Origin: an uncultured Bacillota bacterium
GTDB taxonomy: Bacteria; Bacillota; Clostridia; Peptostreptococcales; Anaerovoracaceae
Reading direction: 5' to 3'
Length of the DNA: 64,000 bases
Assembly: GCA_927441425.1 (NCBI GenBank)
Contig: CAKMKG010000034.1
Span: 31,872 to 95,871, forward strand
The position numbers and the translations under genes were made by a program. Below are positions 53,327 through 63,300 of the stretch, in pieces (position 1 is the stretch's first letter; every line of letters starts with the position of its first letter). The notes beneath the pieces are model-generated. The model did no database searches. It was not told the origin of the DNA and saw nothing but the letters and a program-made list of their open reading frames with translations.

Positions 53327-54177
53327 TGAGTGAACATGTATTTAACACTTATGAAACAGCTTGGTGTCCGGGTTGCGGCAACTTTAGCATATTGGACTGT
53401 TTGAAGGGTGCGCTGGAAGACTTGAAAAAGGACCCTCATGATGTTTTGATTGCGGCAGGCATCGGACAGGCAGCCAAAATCCCGCAGTATATCAGTGTAA
53501 ACAGTTTTTGTGGTTTGCATGGGCGTGCGGTTCCCCCTGCAGTGGCTGCAAAGATGGTTAATCAAAAGCTTACGGTGATTATCGACAGCGGGGATGGTGA
53601 CAGCTACGGCGAGGGCGGCAATCATTTCATACACAATATCCGCCGAAATGTGGATATTGCACATTTCATCCATGATAATCAAGTGTACGGGCTAACGAAA
53701 GGTCAGGCATCCCCCACGTCGGATGAGGGAGCGATAACGGATATACAGGTGGACGGCAGCCAAAATATTCCTTTTAATCCGGTGCTAATGGCAATTTCAG
53801 CTGGCGCAGGCTTTGTGGCACGCAGCTTTAGCGGTAATCCACTGCACTTGAAAGAGATGATGAAACGGGCTATCAAGTTCAAAGGGTATGCCTTAGTGGA
53901 TATTTTGCAGCCCTGCGTCAGTTTCAATAAGGTCAATACTTTTGCCTGGTATAAGCAGCGCGTTTATGAACTGGATCAGACCCATGATGCAGCCAATCGC
54001 CTGGTGGCAATGGAACGGTCCATGGAATTTGGTGATCGTATTCCTATTGGCGTGCTATACGAAAGACAGCAGCCAACCTACCATGAAAAACATAACGTGT
54101 TAAAAAACGAACAAGTTCTGGTTGGACGACGGAATGACCCTGCATTGATTGAAAGATATTTACAGGAGTTGGTCTAA
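53326..54177 (+). CDS. 2-oxoacid:ferredoxin oxidoreductase beta subunit
   Basis: About 283 residues from ATG 53326, with AAAGGAGGG 8 bases upstream; the start overlaps the alpha stop (TGATGA). TPP-binding motifs: WCPGCGNFSIL (FeS/TPP cysteines) and GDGDSYGEGGNHFIHNIRRN. Also HGRAVPPAVAAKMVN and the DNQVYGLTKGQASPTSDEG loop, KorB-type. Cysteines for the single [4Fe-4S] cluster are WCPGC and PCVSF. Forms an (alpha-gamma)-beta enzyme with the upstream gene. Marker of anaerobic 2-oxoacid use. Confidence 0.93.
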   Translation: MSEHVFNTYETAWCPGCGNFSILDCLKGALEDLKKDPHDVLIAAGIGQAAKIPQYISVNSFCGLHGRAVPPAVAAKMVNQKLTVIIDSGDGDSYGEGGNHFIHNIRRNVDIAHFIHDNQVYGLTKGQASPTSDEGAITDIQVDGSQNIPFNPVLMAISAGAGFVARSFSGNPLHLKEMMKRAIKFKGYALVDILQPCVSFNKVNTFAWYKQRVYELDQTHDAANRLVAMERSMEFGDRIPIGVLYERQQPTYHEKHNVLKNEQVLVGRRNDPALIERYLQELV

Positions 54178-54339
54178 CTTTCATTTAACTGTACTTTATC
54201 CTTCTCACGATACGTATCTTATGATAATAAGGATTTGGGTCATATGAAACGAATGATCGGAGTGAGAAGGATGAGAGAATTATCAGTCGCATTATCGTTC
54301 AGAAATTTGTTTGCTCACATAAGAGAAAAGGGAAGGGCC

Positions 54340-55365
54340 ATGCAGAATCCCAATGATTTCCCTTTTGAAATACAGAATGTAGCTGAAAACCTGACAGTCC
54401 CTTGGGCTCTGGATATCAGCCCGGAGGGAAGACTTTTTATTACGGAGCGAATCGGAACGGTCAGAACGATCGTAAACGGAGAACTTGCGCCACAACCTCT
54501 TTACACATTTTCACCACCATTTGTTAGTGCGGTAGAGGGTGGATTGATGGGAATTGCATTGGATCCGGACTTTTCCCAAAACCATTATTTTTATGTAGTG
54601 TATACTTATAAAGAGGGGGATCAGTACTATAACCGCGTGGTTCGTTTGATTGAGCAGAATAATAAAGCGCACCTTGATCGGGTCCTGCTGGATAAGATCC
54701 CTGGTGGGCTGATTCATAACGGGGGGAGACTGAAGTTCGGCCCAGATCAGAAATTGTACATTACTACGGGAGATGCCGGAATTCCGGGGCTGGCGCAGGA
54801 TCCTGTCAGTCTGGCCGGAAAAATCCTGCGAATCAATCGGGATGGCAGTATCCCTGAGGATAATCCATTTCCCGGTTCGCCTGTTTACAGCCTGGGGCAT
54901 CGGAATCCACAAGGCTTAGCATGGAATCCAAAGGGTATTCTTTATGCATCTGAGCATGGTGCTTCTGCTCATGATGAGATCAATATCATCATTCCCGGAG
55001 GAAACTATGGTTGGCCTCTCGCCCAGGGAGATGAGGACTCAAGCGAAATACAGGTTCAGAAGCCTTTGATCCAGAGTGGCGATGAGACTTGGGCGCCATC
55101 AGGCATTTCCTATATCAATCAGGGACCTTGGAAAGGGAAGCTGGTTGCTGCAGCATTGCGCGGACTCCGGTTGCTTGCTTTCCAGTTAAATCAAAACGGA
55201 ACAGAAATAAGGGGTCTCGAGTCATGGCTCCGAGGAGAGTATGGACGTTTACGCGACGTTTTCCAGGCAGAGGATGGATCCATTTATTTATTGACGAGCA
55301 ACCGGGACGATAGAGGTAATCCCGTTCCGTCTGACGATAGAATCATCCGCCTTGTACAGAAATGA
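54340..55365 (+). CDS. PQQ-type sugar dehydrogenase-like (GSDH) beta-propeller
   Basis: About 341 residues from ATG 54340 (AAGGGAAGGG upstream). In-frame ATGs at 54244 and 54271 are alternatives but add a basic N terminus untypical of the family. Six-bladed glucose/sorbosone dehydrogenase propeller: LTVPWALDISPEGRLFITERIGTV, EGGLMGIALDPDF, HNGGRLKFGPDQKLYITTGDAG, YSLGHRNPQGLAWNP, EHGASAHDEINII and GGNYGWP. Characterised members bind PQQ and calcium and oxidise sugars. No signal peptide is visible, and an anaerobe without other PQQ genes in this window may use it differently, for instance as a lactonase or adhesin. Not co-transcribed with a clear partner. Confidence 0.85.
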   Translation: MQNPNDFPFEIQNVAENLTVPWALDISPEGRLFITERIGTVRTIVNGELAPQPLYTFSPPFVSAVEGGLMGIALDPDFSQNHYFYVVYTYKEGDQYYNRVVRLIEQNNKAHLDRVLLDKIPGGLIHNGGRLKFGPDQKLYITTGDAGIPGLAQDPVSLAGKILRINRDGSIPEDNPFPGSPVYSLGHRNPQGLAWNPKGILYASEHGASAHDEINIIIPGGNYGWPLAQGDEDSSEIQVQKPLIQSGDETWAPSGISYINQGPWKGKLVAAALRGLRLLAFQLNQNGTEIRGLESWLRGEYGRLRDVFQAEDGSIYLLTSNRDDRGNPVPSDDRIIRLVQK

Positions 55366-55507
55366 TAAATTGAGAAAATTTATATGGAAATCCCTTGTGC
55401 ATTGGAATCATTTATAATGATATTCGGTGCCATTTTTTGTTTCCGTTTAGTGGTGGTTAAGTGGAAAGCGATATAATATTACAAAAAACGATATTGGGGG
55501 GAAATCC

Positions 55508-58500
55508 ATGCAGAGCTTGAAAAAAAGGATAGCATTTATATTAATCGCTACGATCATCATGTCGCTGTCGCCCATGACAGTACAGGCAGATCCGGCGGTA
55601 GGAACAAACCATGTGGTCAGTAATGAAGATGACTTGGAGATCGCATTGGCGAATTTGTCAAGCGGTGATACCATAGAATTGGCAGGTAATATTATTTACA
55701 CTAAACCTTCTGGAATATCGATTGACGGCATAAGCATTACCTTTATCCTAGGTGAGTATGACTTGGATGTTATAAATAATGCAGGCACTGCTCTCTATGT
55801 AGTCAACGGCGGAGAGATTGTGCTGACAGGATCGGGAGAGTTGAATGTGACCAGCGAGGGGGATTATTTCTCCGGAGTCTATGTAGGGGCTGACAGCAGT
55901 GCAACTGTCACAAATTCCACAGTGATCGGAGACTACAGTCTTGGTGCATATGCGGATAATGGCGGTTCCTTAACGGTAACGGAAAATGTATCATCATCCG
56001 GAATCGAAAGCTGCGCTGTAAAAGCCTTCTTTGGTGGTACGATTACGGTCGGCGGGATTACAGCTGCTACTGGAGGAGGAAGCATTGGAGCATATGTATA
56101 TGAAGGGAGGATTTCCATCGAAGGTAACGTGGAGGCAAGCGGTACTATATGTAGCGGGATTAGAGTCGATAGCGGTGAAATAACGGTGGGGGGAGATGTA
56201 ACAGCAGCAGGCGATGCGTGTAATGGATGTTCTTCAAACGGTAGCAGCAGTAGAATACATGTTGGAGGCAATATCACCGCAACCGGGAACGATTGCTTCG
56301 GGACAATTGCCGAATGGGAAGGCAGTATTCTGGTGGAGGGAACTATAAATGCATCAGGAGAAAACAGTCGCGGTGCTTATGCGATGTATGGAGGCAGCGT
56401 TACAGTGGGTAGCAGTGTTGCAACTGACGGTAACGGATCACGCGCGGTATATGCGAATGGCATCGACAGTATGATTCTAGTGGGGCAAAATGCTGTTGCA
56501 ACAGGATTGGGAATTCATGCCGTATACGCTGATTTTGGCGGTACCGCTCGCGTTGGGAATAACGTATTGGCAGATGGTATAGGTCAGTCTTATGGAGCAT
56601 ATACAGATGACGGAACGATTTCCGTCGGCGGTGATATTACAGTGGGAAACGGCATTCATAGTAAATGTGCATTTGCAGAGAACGGTGGGACATTAACAGT
56701 CAGTGGCAGCGCAATCGCAGAAGGAGAAGATAGCCATGGTGCCTATGCAAAAGGCTTTAACAGCTCAACAATGTTATACAGCTCGGTTATGATTGGAGAA
56801 AACGTTACAGTAGTCGGTGACCAATGCTACGGGGCACATGCTTCTGAAGGAGGAACGGTTATTGTGAATGGCAGCGTCACAGCAGGAGGTATTGGAAATA
56901 CTGGCGCAGTTGGTGCGGGAGCTGACAATGGCGGTATCGTAAAAGTGAATGGCAATGCAGCAGCAATCGGTTCTCAAAGCCGGGGTGCATTTGCTAGCGA
57001 TACGGCAAGCTACGTTGCAATCAAACAAAGTGTTACGGCGACAGGGGAATACTGTAAAGGTGTGTTAGCAGATAATGTCGGGACGGTTACAGTGAACAGT
57101 AATATATCAATCGAAGGTGATTATGGTATCGGGGCAAATACTGACGATAATGGTATGGTCACGGTGAAAGGAAATATTAGAGCAAATGGTGTTGACTGCA
57201 GCGGAGTAGTGGCTGACCACAGCAGTACGGCTACTGTGGGTGGAATTATAACGTCAAGCGGCACGAATAATCGCGGGGTTAGTGCTGATAATGGCAGTAT
57301 AATTACAGTCGACGACAGCGTCAATGCCAGCTATCCAATTATTTTGAATGGATTAAATCTTGATACCTTTACTCCAATGGTAAGCGGTATTTATCTTGTA
57401 TATAAGCAATCAGGTAAAACTACAACTATTCGTATTCGGCTTCCGTTAACGCCGGTAATCAACACAAACCCGGTAGATATTACAAAGATGGAAAACGGAC
57501 AAGCAGTATTCACAATAGCCGCGACGGTTTCCGACGGCGGAGCTTTGCATTATCAGTGGCAGAAATCTACAAACGGAGGATCCAACTGGGTCAATATTCC
57601 TAGTGCAACAAATACTAGTTATACCACTGAGGCACTCTCTACTGGAGATAACGGAAATCAATATAAATGCGGCGTAAGGAACTATAAAAACGGAGCTTAT
57701 TCACCATATACTTATTCCAATGCAGCCACTTTAACAGTGAACCCACTTAATATCCTGATCAGCATTTCAACTCCATCAGCCATCGCAGGCTTAGCCAACG
57801 GCACCGCGAAAACCGCAGCAGCCCTGGGGCTGCCGACTGAGGCAACTATGGTGACAAATGGCGGGTATATCAGTGCGAGTATAAACTGGAATGTATCCAG
57901 CTGCGCTTATGATGCAGCTTCTACCGAAGCCCAAACCTTTGTGGTTACCGGATCAGCGATTCTTCCGACCGGGGTGGTCAATACGAACAGCGTTTCCCTG
58001 GCGATTAGCATCAGCGTATCGGTTATGGGAAAAGCGACCAGCTCTAGTGGGAAGTCTTCACCAAAATCAGAAAGCAAGGCCAATATAGTAATCATGGATA
58101 TGGCAGCCCTCAATGCCGCTTTCAACAAAGCGGAAGCCACTAGGGACGGAGTAAAACAGATTACGATTCAAATACCAAAAATAAAGAATGTAGATCAGTA
58201 TGCACTGGAACTGCCTGCATCGTTTCTTACCGCCAAGGAGGAGACGAAGCGGATCGAAATGACCAGTAAAATAGGGTCAATCACCTTGCCGGATGACATG
58301 CTGAGAAGCACCGGAATCGACAACGCGGAGAAAGTAAGGATCAGCATTGGAGCGGGTGATACCTCCGGTCTGTCTCAGGAACTCCAAGAACGGATTGGGA
58401 GCAAGCCTGTTGTCGAATTAAAGCTCACCACTGGAGATAGGTCAGTTGAGTGGAACAATCCGAACGCTCCGGTAAAAGTAGCCGTCCCTTATACACCCAC

Positions 58501-59218
58501 AGCGGAAGAGCTGCAGGATCCGGAACATATCGTCATTTGGTATATTGACGGAAAGGGGAATCTGGTTGAAATTCCCTCCGGCAGATATGATGCCAAAACA
58601 GGGCGTGTCCTATTCAACACCACCCATTTCAGCCAATATGCCATCGCTTATGTAACTAAAACCTTTGATGATCTTGGGAATTCTGTCTGGGCAAGAAAGC
58701 CGATTGAGGTCCTTGCTTCCAAAGGAATTGTTGCGGGGATTTCAGAAAGGGAATACGCACCGAAATCAAAAATCACAAGAGGAGATTTCTTGTGTTTTCT
58801 GATCAGGGCCTTGAACATTGAAACAAATTTTGAAGGGAATTTCGATGATGTTGGCAGCGATGCGTATTATTACAAGGAAATCGGAGCCGCGAGGAAGCTA
58901 GGGATCACTGCCGGAACCGGGAAGAATAGTTTTTATCCTGATACGGAAATCTCAAGACAGGACATGATGGTCTTGACCGGGAGAACGTTAATGATGCTCT
59001 CCAAAATAAAACAAGAGAATGCGAGCTCCAGCCTCGGCAGATTCACTGACAGCAGTAAAATCGCGGAATATGCAAAAGTCAGCATTGATTCACTTGTTGG
59101 AGAGGGATTGATCACCGGTAGCGGAAGCAAGCTGAACCCTCGGGCAAATACAACAAGAGCGGAAGCCGCAGCATTTCTTTACAGAATTTATGAGAAATAC
59201 AATCAACCGGTACAATAA
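55508..59218 (+). CDS. SLH-anchored surface protein with repetitive beta-solenoid-like region
   Basis: 1236 residues. Signal peptide (MQSLKKRIAFILIATIIMSL, cleavage near VQA-D). Residues about 110-610 are imperfect repeats of 20-25 residues around the pattern GGxVTVGGNVTATG...GAYA, likely a beta solenoid. Residues about 650-740 resemble an Ig-like/immunoglobulin-fold repeat with HYQWQKSTNGGSNW. Residues about 1050-1236 hold three SLH repeats (SVWARKPIEVLASKGIVAG, FDDVGSDAYYYKEIGAARKLG, STKIAEYAKVSIDSLVGEG-type), which bind pyruvylated wall polysaccharide and anchor the protein. RBS TTGGGGGGAAA. Function probably surface layer or adhesion. Followed by a bidirectional terminator. Confidence 0.85.
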   Translation: MQSLKKRIAFILIATIIMSLSPMTVQADPAVGTNHVVSNEDDLEIALANLSSGDTIELAGNIIYTKPSGISIDGISITFILGEYDLDVINNAGTALYVVNGGEIVLTGSGELNVTSEGDYFSGVYVGADSSATVTNSTVIGDYSLGAYADNGGSLTVTENVSSSGIESCAVKAFFGGTITVGGITAATGGGSIGAYVYEGRISIEGNVEASGTICSGIRVDSGEITVGGDVTAAGDACNGCSSNGSSSRIHVGGNITATGNDCFGTIAEWEGSILVEGTINASGENSRGAYAMYGGSVTVGSSVATDGNGSRAVYANGIDSMILVGQNAVATGLGIHAVYADFGGTARVGNNVLADGIGQSYGAYTDDGTISVGGDITVGNGIHSKCAFAENGGTLTVSGSAIAEGEDSHGAYAKGFNSSTMLYSSVMIGENVTVVGDQCYGAHASEGGTVIVNGSVTAGGIGNTGAVGAGADNGGIVKVNGNAAAIGSQSRGAFASDTASYVAIKQSVTATGEYCKGVLADNVGTVTVNSNISIEGDYGIGANTDDNGMVTVKGNIRANGVDCSGVVADHSSTATVGGIITSSGTNNRGVSADNGSIITVDDSVNASYPIILNGLNLDTFTPMVSGIYLVYKQSGKTTTIRIRLPLTPVINTNPVDITKMENGQAVFTIAATVSDGGALHYQWQKSTNGGSNWVNIPSATNTSYTTEALSTGDNGNQYKCGVRNYKNGAYSPYTYSNAATLTVNPLNILISISTPSAIAGLANGTAKTAAALGLPTEATMVTNGGYISASINWNVSSCAYDAASTEAQTFVVTGSAILPTGVVNTNSVSLAISISVSVMGKATSSSGKSSPKSESKANIVIMDMAALNAAFNKAEATRDGVKQITIQIPKIKNVDQYALELPASFLTAKEETKRIEMTSKIGSITLPDDMLRSTGIDNAEKVRISIGAGDTSGLSQELQERIGSKPVVELKLTTGDRSVEWNNPNAPVKVAVPYTPTAEELQDPEHIVIWYIDGKGNLVEIPSGRYDAKTGRVLFNTTHFSQYAIAYVTKTFDDLGNSVWARKPIEVLASKGIVAGISEREYAPKSKITRGDFLCFLIRALNIETNFEGNFDDVGSDAYYYKEIGAARKLGITAGTGKNSFYPDTEISRQDMMVLTGRTLMMLSKIKQENASSSLGRFTDSSKIAEYAKVSIDSLVGEGLITGSGSKLNPRANTTRAEAAAFLYRIYEKYNQPVQ

Positions 59219-59250
59219 TCAGAGTAATACAACAAAACGGTAAGGAAAAT

Positions 59251-59285
59251 ATAAATGGGGCTGTTCTTTAAACAGTCCCATTTAT
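59251..59285. terminator. Bidirectional terminator between the SLH protein and the response regulator
   Basis: ATAAATGGGGCTGTT (59251-59265) pairs with AACAGTCCCATTTAT (59271-59285) except one bulged G. T-rich on both sides, serving the convergent genes. Confidence 0.8.
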
Positions 59286-59302
59286 AATCCGGTTTCATCA
59301 TT

Positions 59303-60391
59303 TTATTGATTGAAAAGCTTTTCAAATTCATCATCCGGCGCTTGCTGAAACTTCTCCGCCAAACCAGACCTGTAAAAATCGTATTGTTTCAATGCCAGCA
59401 CACGCTCGTTGTAAAGCAATAATATTTCCATAAGCTTATAATTCAAGCTTCTGCTCAGGGGCTGGTACAGCAGTGCCTCATTCAGCCATTTGATCGCTTT
59501 GCGGTAAGTGCCAATGCTTTTATAGTATTCGGCCAGAGAATGAAGCAGGGCGATATACCTTTCCTCTGTTTGCATCCGTTTTACGACGACCCACTCGGTT
59601 TCCCAGCCGCTTAGATATTCTCCTACATAGAGTCTGGCCGTCTCTTCCATTCTCTTGACATCCTCCCATCCGGGGAATTCCGTGGTTTCAAAAAAGTTCC
59701 AGAACTTTACATAATCGCAATCGAAACCATTGGTATTCAGCAGATAGCTTCCTCTGTTATATTGAATGGATATGGGTACATTGCATGACTGAAAGGCTTT
59801 TTTTACATAATAGAGCGTCGTATTAAAATGGATCAGTGCGCGGTCGCCTTCAAAATCTCCCCAAAGACTGTCGGTGATTTTGCTCCGGCTGACAATATTT
59901 CCTCTGCTGTCAATCAGGAATGCAAGCAATTCTGCAGACTTATCAGTACGAAACCGTATCGTATTCGACCCGGTCGTTACGCTGAATCTGCCGAAGCAAC
60001 TAATTTTTATATCCTTATTTTGCGGGGAGACCTTAGCGTTTTTATTCAAGCGGTCAAGGGTTTTCCTCAATCGTTCGGAAGTCACCGGTTTCATCAGATA
60101 GTCGAGGGCATGCAGCTCGAATGCATGAACCGCATACTGATTGTATGCTGTCACAAATACGATTTCTCCGGAGTGAAAATCCAAAATTCTAACTGCTAGC
60201 TCGATTCCATCGATGTCCGGCATTTCAATATCCAGAAAAACAACGTCCATCTTGTTTTCTTTCAGATATTCCAACGCCTCCATCGGCTGAGAGAACTTTT
60301 TCACCACCTCCACCGTTCCGGTTTCTTTTAAGAGTTTGTCAAGTTTTTCAAGAGAGGGATGCTCATCATCCACAAGGATTGCTTTGATCAT
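59303..60391 (-). CDS. Response regulator with SARP-type DNA-binding and BTAD domains
   Basis: 362 residues. Receiver domain 1-120 with Asp8/Asp9, phosphoacceptor Asp54 (VVFLDIEMPD), Thr in FVTAYNQ and Lys in YLMKPV. Then an OmpR-like winged helix (KISCFGRFSV, about 130-225) and a helical bacterial transcriptional activation domain (about 235-360, ETARLYVGEYLSGW, LLHSLAEYYKSIG). The FGRFSV-winged helix-BTAD order is the SARP plan. The gene overlaps the histidine kinase gene by four bases (ATGA) and is translated after it. Targets unknown; the SLH gene is nearby and convergent. Confidence 0.9.
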   Translation of the reverse strand: MIKAILVDDEHPSLEKLDKLLKETGTVEVVKKFSQPMEALEYLKENKMDVVFLDIEMPDIDGIELAVRILDFHSGEIVFVTAYNQYAVHAFELHALDYLMKPVTSERLRKTLDRLNKNAKVSPQNKDIKISCFGRFSVTTGSNTIRFRTDKSAELLAFLIDSRGNIVSRSKITDSLWGDFEGDRALIHFNTTLYYVKKAFQSCNVPISIQYNRGSYLLNTNGFDCDYVKFWNFFETTEFPGWEDVKRMEETARLYVGEYLSGWETEWVVVKRMQTEERYIALLHSLAEYYKSIGTYRKAIKWLNEALLYQPLSRSLNYKLMEILLLYNERVLALKQYDFYRSGLAEKFQQAPDDEFEKLFNQ

Positions 60392-63300
60392 TCCATCACC
60401 TCCAATGGGATAAGATAGGATACACAGGTACCTTGACCGGGTGTGCTTTCTATGAACAGCCCTGTACCAAAGAGCTTTTTTAATCGGCTGTCAATATTCC
60501 ACAGGCCGATGCCTCTGCTCGATTCGGGTAAGAGCAGCTTTACGAGTTTGTCCGGTTCTATTCCCTGACCATTGTCTTCTACGGCAATCCTTACACCTTC
60601 CGGAATATTTTTGACGGACACAGATACGGTTCCATATCCGCCCTTTTTTCGCAAACCATGGTTGATCGCATTTTCGACAAGAGGCTGTATGGAAAGGAAG
60701 GGAACCTTGACATCAAGTAACTTGTCTATATCAAACATAATCTGAAGCTTCTCGCCAAATCTAGCTTTTTCAATTTTTATATAGGAGGCTACCGTGCCGA
60801 GTTCGGATTCCAAAGAAATGGACGTTTCTATATTTTTAAAATCAAAGCTCTGTCTCAGGAAATTTGCAAAATCATCAATCAGCTGCTGTGCGAAAACGGG
60901 ATCGATGTCGCAGAAATAAGAGATCGTATTCAAAGTATTGAACAGGAAATGGGGCTTGATCTGAGCCTGCATAAATGCAGTCTCAGCTGCAAGGGCCTTG
61001 TCGGCAGAGACTTTCAACCCAGTCAAGGTTTTGGCTCTTGCAAGAAGTTCTTCTAGAGCATATGGTTTGGTGAGATAGTCGTTCGCACCGGCTTGGAAAC
61101 CGGTGATCAGATCTTCAGTAGAAGCCTTGGCCGTGAGCATCAGTACGGGAAGCTCCAGTGGCGACTTTCTCTCCCGCAGTTTTTTACATATCTCGTAGCC
61201 CGACATTTCAGGCATCATGATATCAAGAATCACCAGAGAAAAATCTGAAGCACTTTCCAGTATAACCAATGCATCTTTTCCGCTGTTAGCAACAGTGATT
61301 CCATAGCCTTCCGTTCTGAGGATGGAGGAGGCAGCTTGAAGATTGACAGGATCATCATCAACCAGCAGAATGTGGGGATCTCCCTTTGCTTCCAAATTGC
61401 TGCGGATTTCTTCTAGGGAAGGAATCTTGAATTTTGGCACAGAAGGGACGATCTCATGTTCCGGAGCATCACTTCCGGCCAGCGGAAGTGTAAAGTAAAA
61501 TTTAGAACCGTTGCCTTCTCTGGATTCTACACGAATCGTTCCGCCTTGCAATTCAACGAGACGTTTGGTGATCGGCAGCCCGAGACCTGTGCCGCCGTGT
61601 GCCCGGGTAAGGGATGAGTCCAACTGTTCGAAGGAATGAAAGATAGCCTCCAGTTTATCTACAGGAATACCGATTCCCGTATCACGAATGCAAAATTCGA
61701 GCATGCTGCCATTTTCCTCTACGGAGACAGTGACAGAACCGCTTTCCGTAAATTTGACGGCATTTCCGATCAGGTTGTAAAGGATTTGCGCTACCCGGTT
61801 TTCATCCGCATGCACAGGAGGAAGGTCTTCAGCCAGATCGACGATGATGTCCAAATCTTTCGATAGGTTTAACTGCTTGAAAACGTCTGCAATTGTTATA
61901 ACTATGCCTCTGATCCGGATCGGATGGATGTTGAGTTGGATATCGCCGTTTTTAATTTTTGCAAAGTCCAGTATGTCGTTCACTAGGTTTGCAAGCCTCT
62001 GGCTACTGGATTCGATGATGGATAGGTTCTGCCTCTGACGTTCGTTCAATTCGCCGTCGCTTCCTTTCAGCATAGCACCGGATATGCCTAAAATACCGCT
62101 CAAAGGCGTCCTGAGCTCATGAGAGGTATTGGCAATAAATTCATCTTTGACTTTATCCAACGTCAGTAATTTTTGAGAAAGCGTTTTGACATCTTCGAAT
62201 GCCTCTGAGAATCTCCTGGCCAGTACGAAGGCGTGTAAAAATAACAAGATGAATAAACCTATGGGAACCAGCTCGCCGATACTGCTTAGGATGATATTAT
62301 TCTGATAAAGCACGTCATGAACGGCGCACAGAATAACCACCAGTGATCCGCACAGCAGGGTGCCTGCATCCTTTTTCCCACGAAAATAGGCTCTAATCAG
62401 AGTATAGATGGGATAAGCACCGGTCAGGATCGCCATAAACTGAACGAAATAGACGGTCTGGGTAAAGAAAGACACCGGAGTTAGAACAACCAGAAGTGTC
62501 ATGATCAATGTGTACGAAAAGAATATTCTTAAAATCAGCTTCCGGTTCTCATTTGGAAAAAGCTCGCCGATCATAAATGCTGCACTGATGGAAAAGCAGC
62601 ATAGGGTAATGTAATCAATTGTAATGATTGTTTTAAAACCGATGTGGGGCAGTAGGCTGTAGATAAAGAAATTGCCGTAGATCGCTGTTCTGGCTGCGAA
62701 TATGATACACATCAGAACATAGTACAGACTGCTTTTATCCTCTCGCCGCAAAAGATAGATCAGCAGATAATATAAAGTCATAACTGTCAAGGCGCCGATC
62801 AGAAATAAATCCTTATAGGTGATCATTCTGTCTATCTTCATGATCTGTTCCGGGGTGCCCATTTCGATAGCATACCACATCCCGCCGCGGGCATATGTGA
62901 AATTTGAGATATGAATTATGATGTCAAAGCTTGTGCGTTCAGGCGTAAAGGTTACAATCTGCGGGTTATATTGAGCATTATGTTGCCCATTGTCTGAGGC
63001 AACTGTTCCATTTGAAGCAACAAGACGGTCATCGATATAAAGTTCATACGCGGTCGAGAAGGTCGGAATTCGCAACGATAGCTGTTTGTTAGACGGGGCA
63101 TTGACTACTTTTATAAGATAGGTACCATAACCGTAGCCGGGAAGATTTTTACCATCTAAGATATAACGATTCCAGACAGAAGGTATGTTCACGGTTAGAT
63201 CCGGCGTTTGCGTTGCAGTTGCTACCTCTCGAGGTGTCAGAAAACGTTCCCAGTAAAAATACCATTGACCACTCAGGCTTAAAGTTTCATTTTGACTAGG

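Noticed and set aside
55933..57324. Long minus-strand open frames inside the SLH protein gene
   Set aside because: They arise from the repetitive coding sequence, have no ribosome sites and no recognisable domains.
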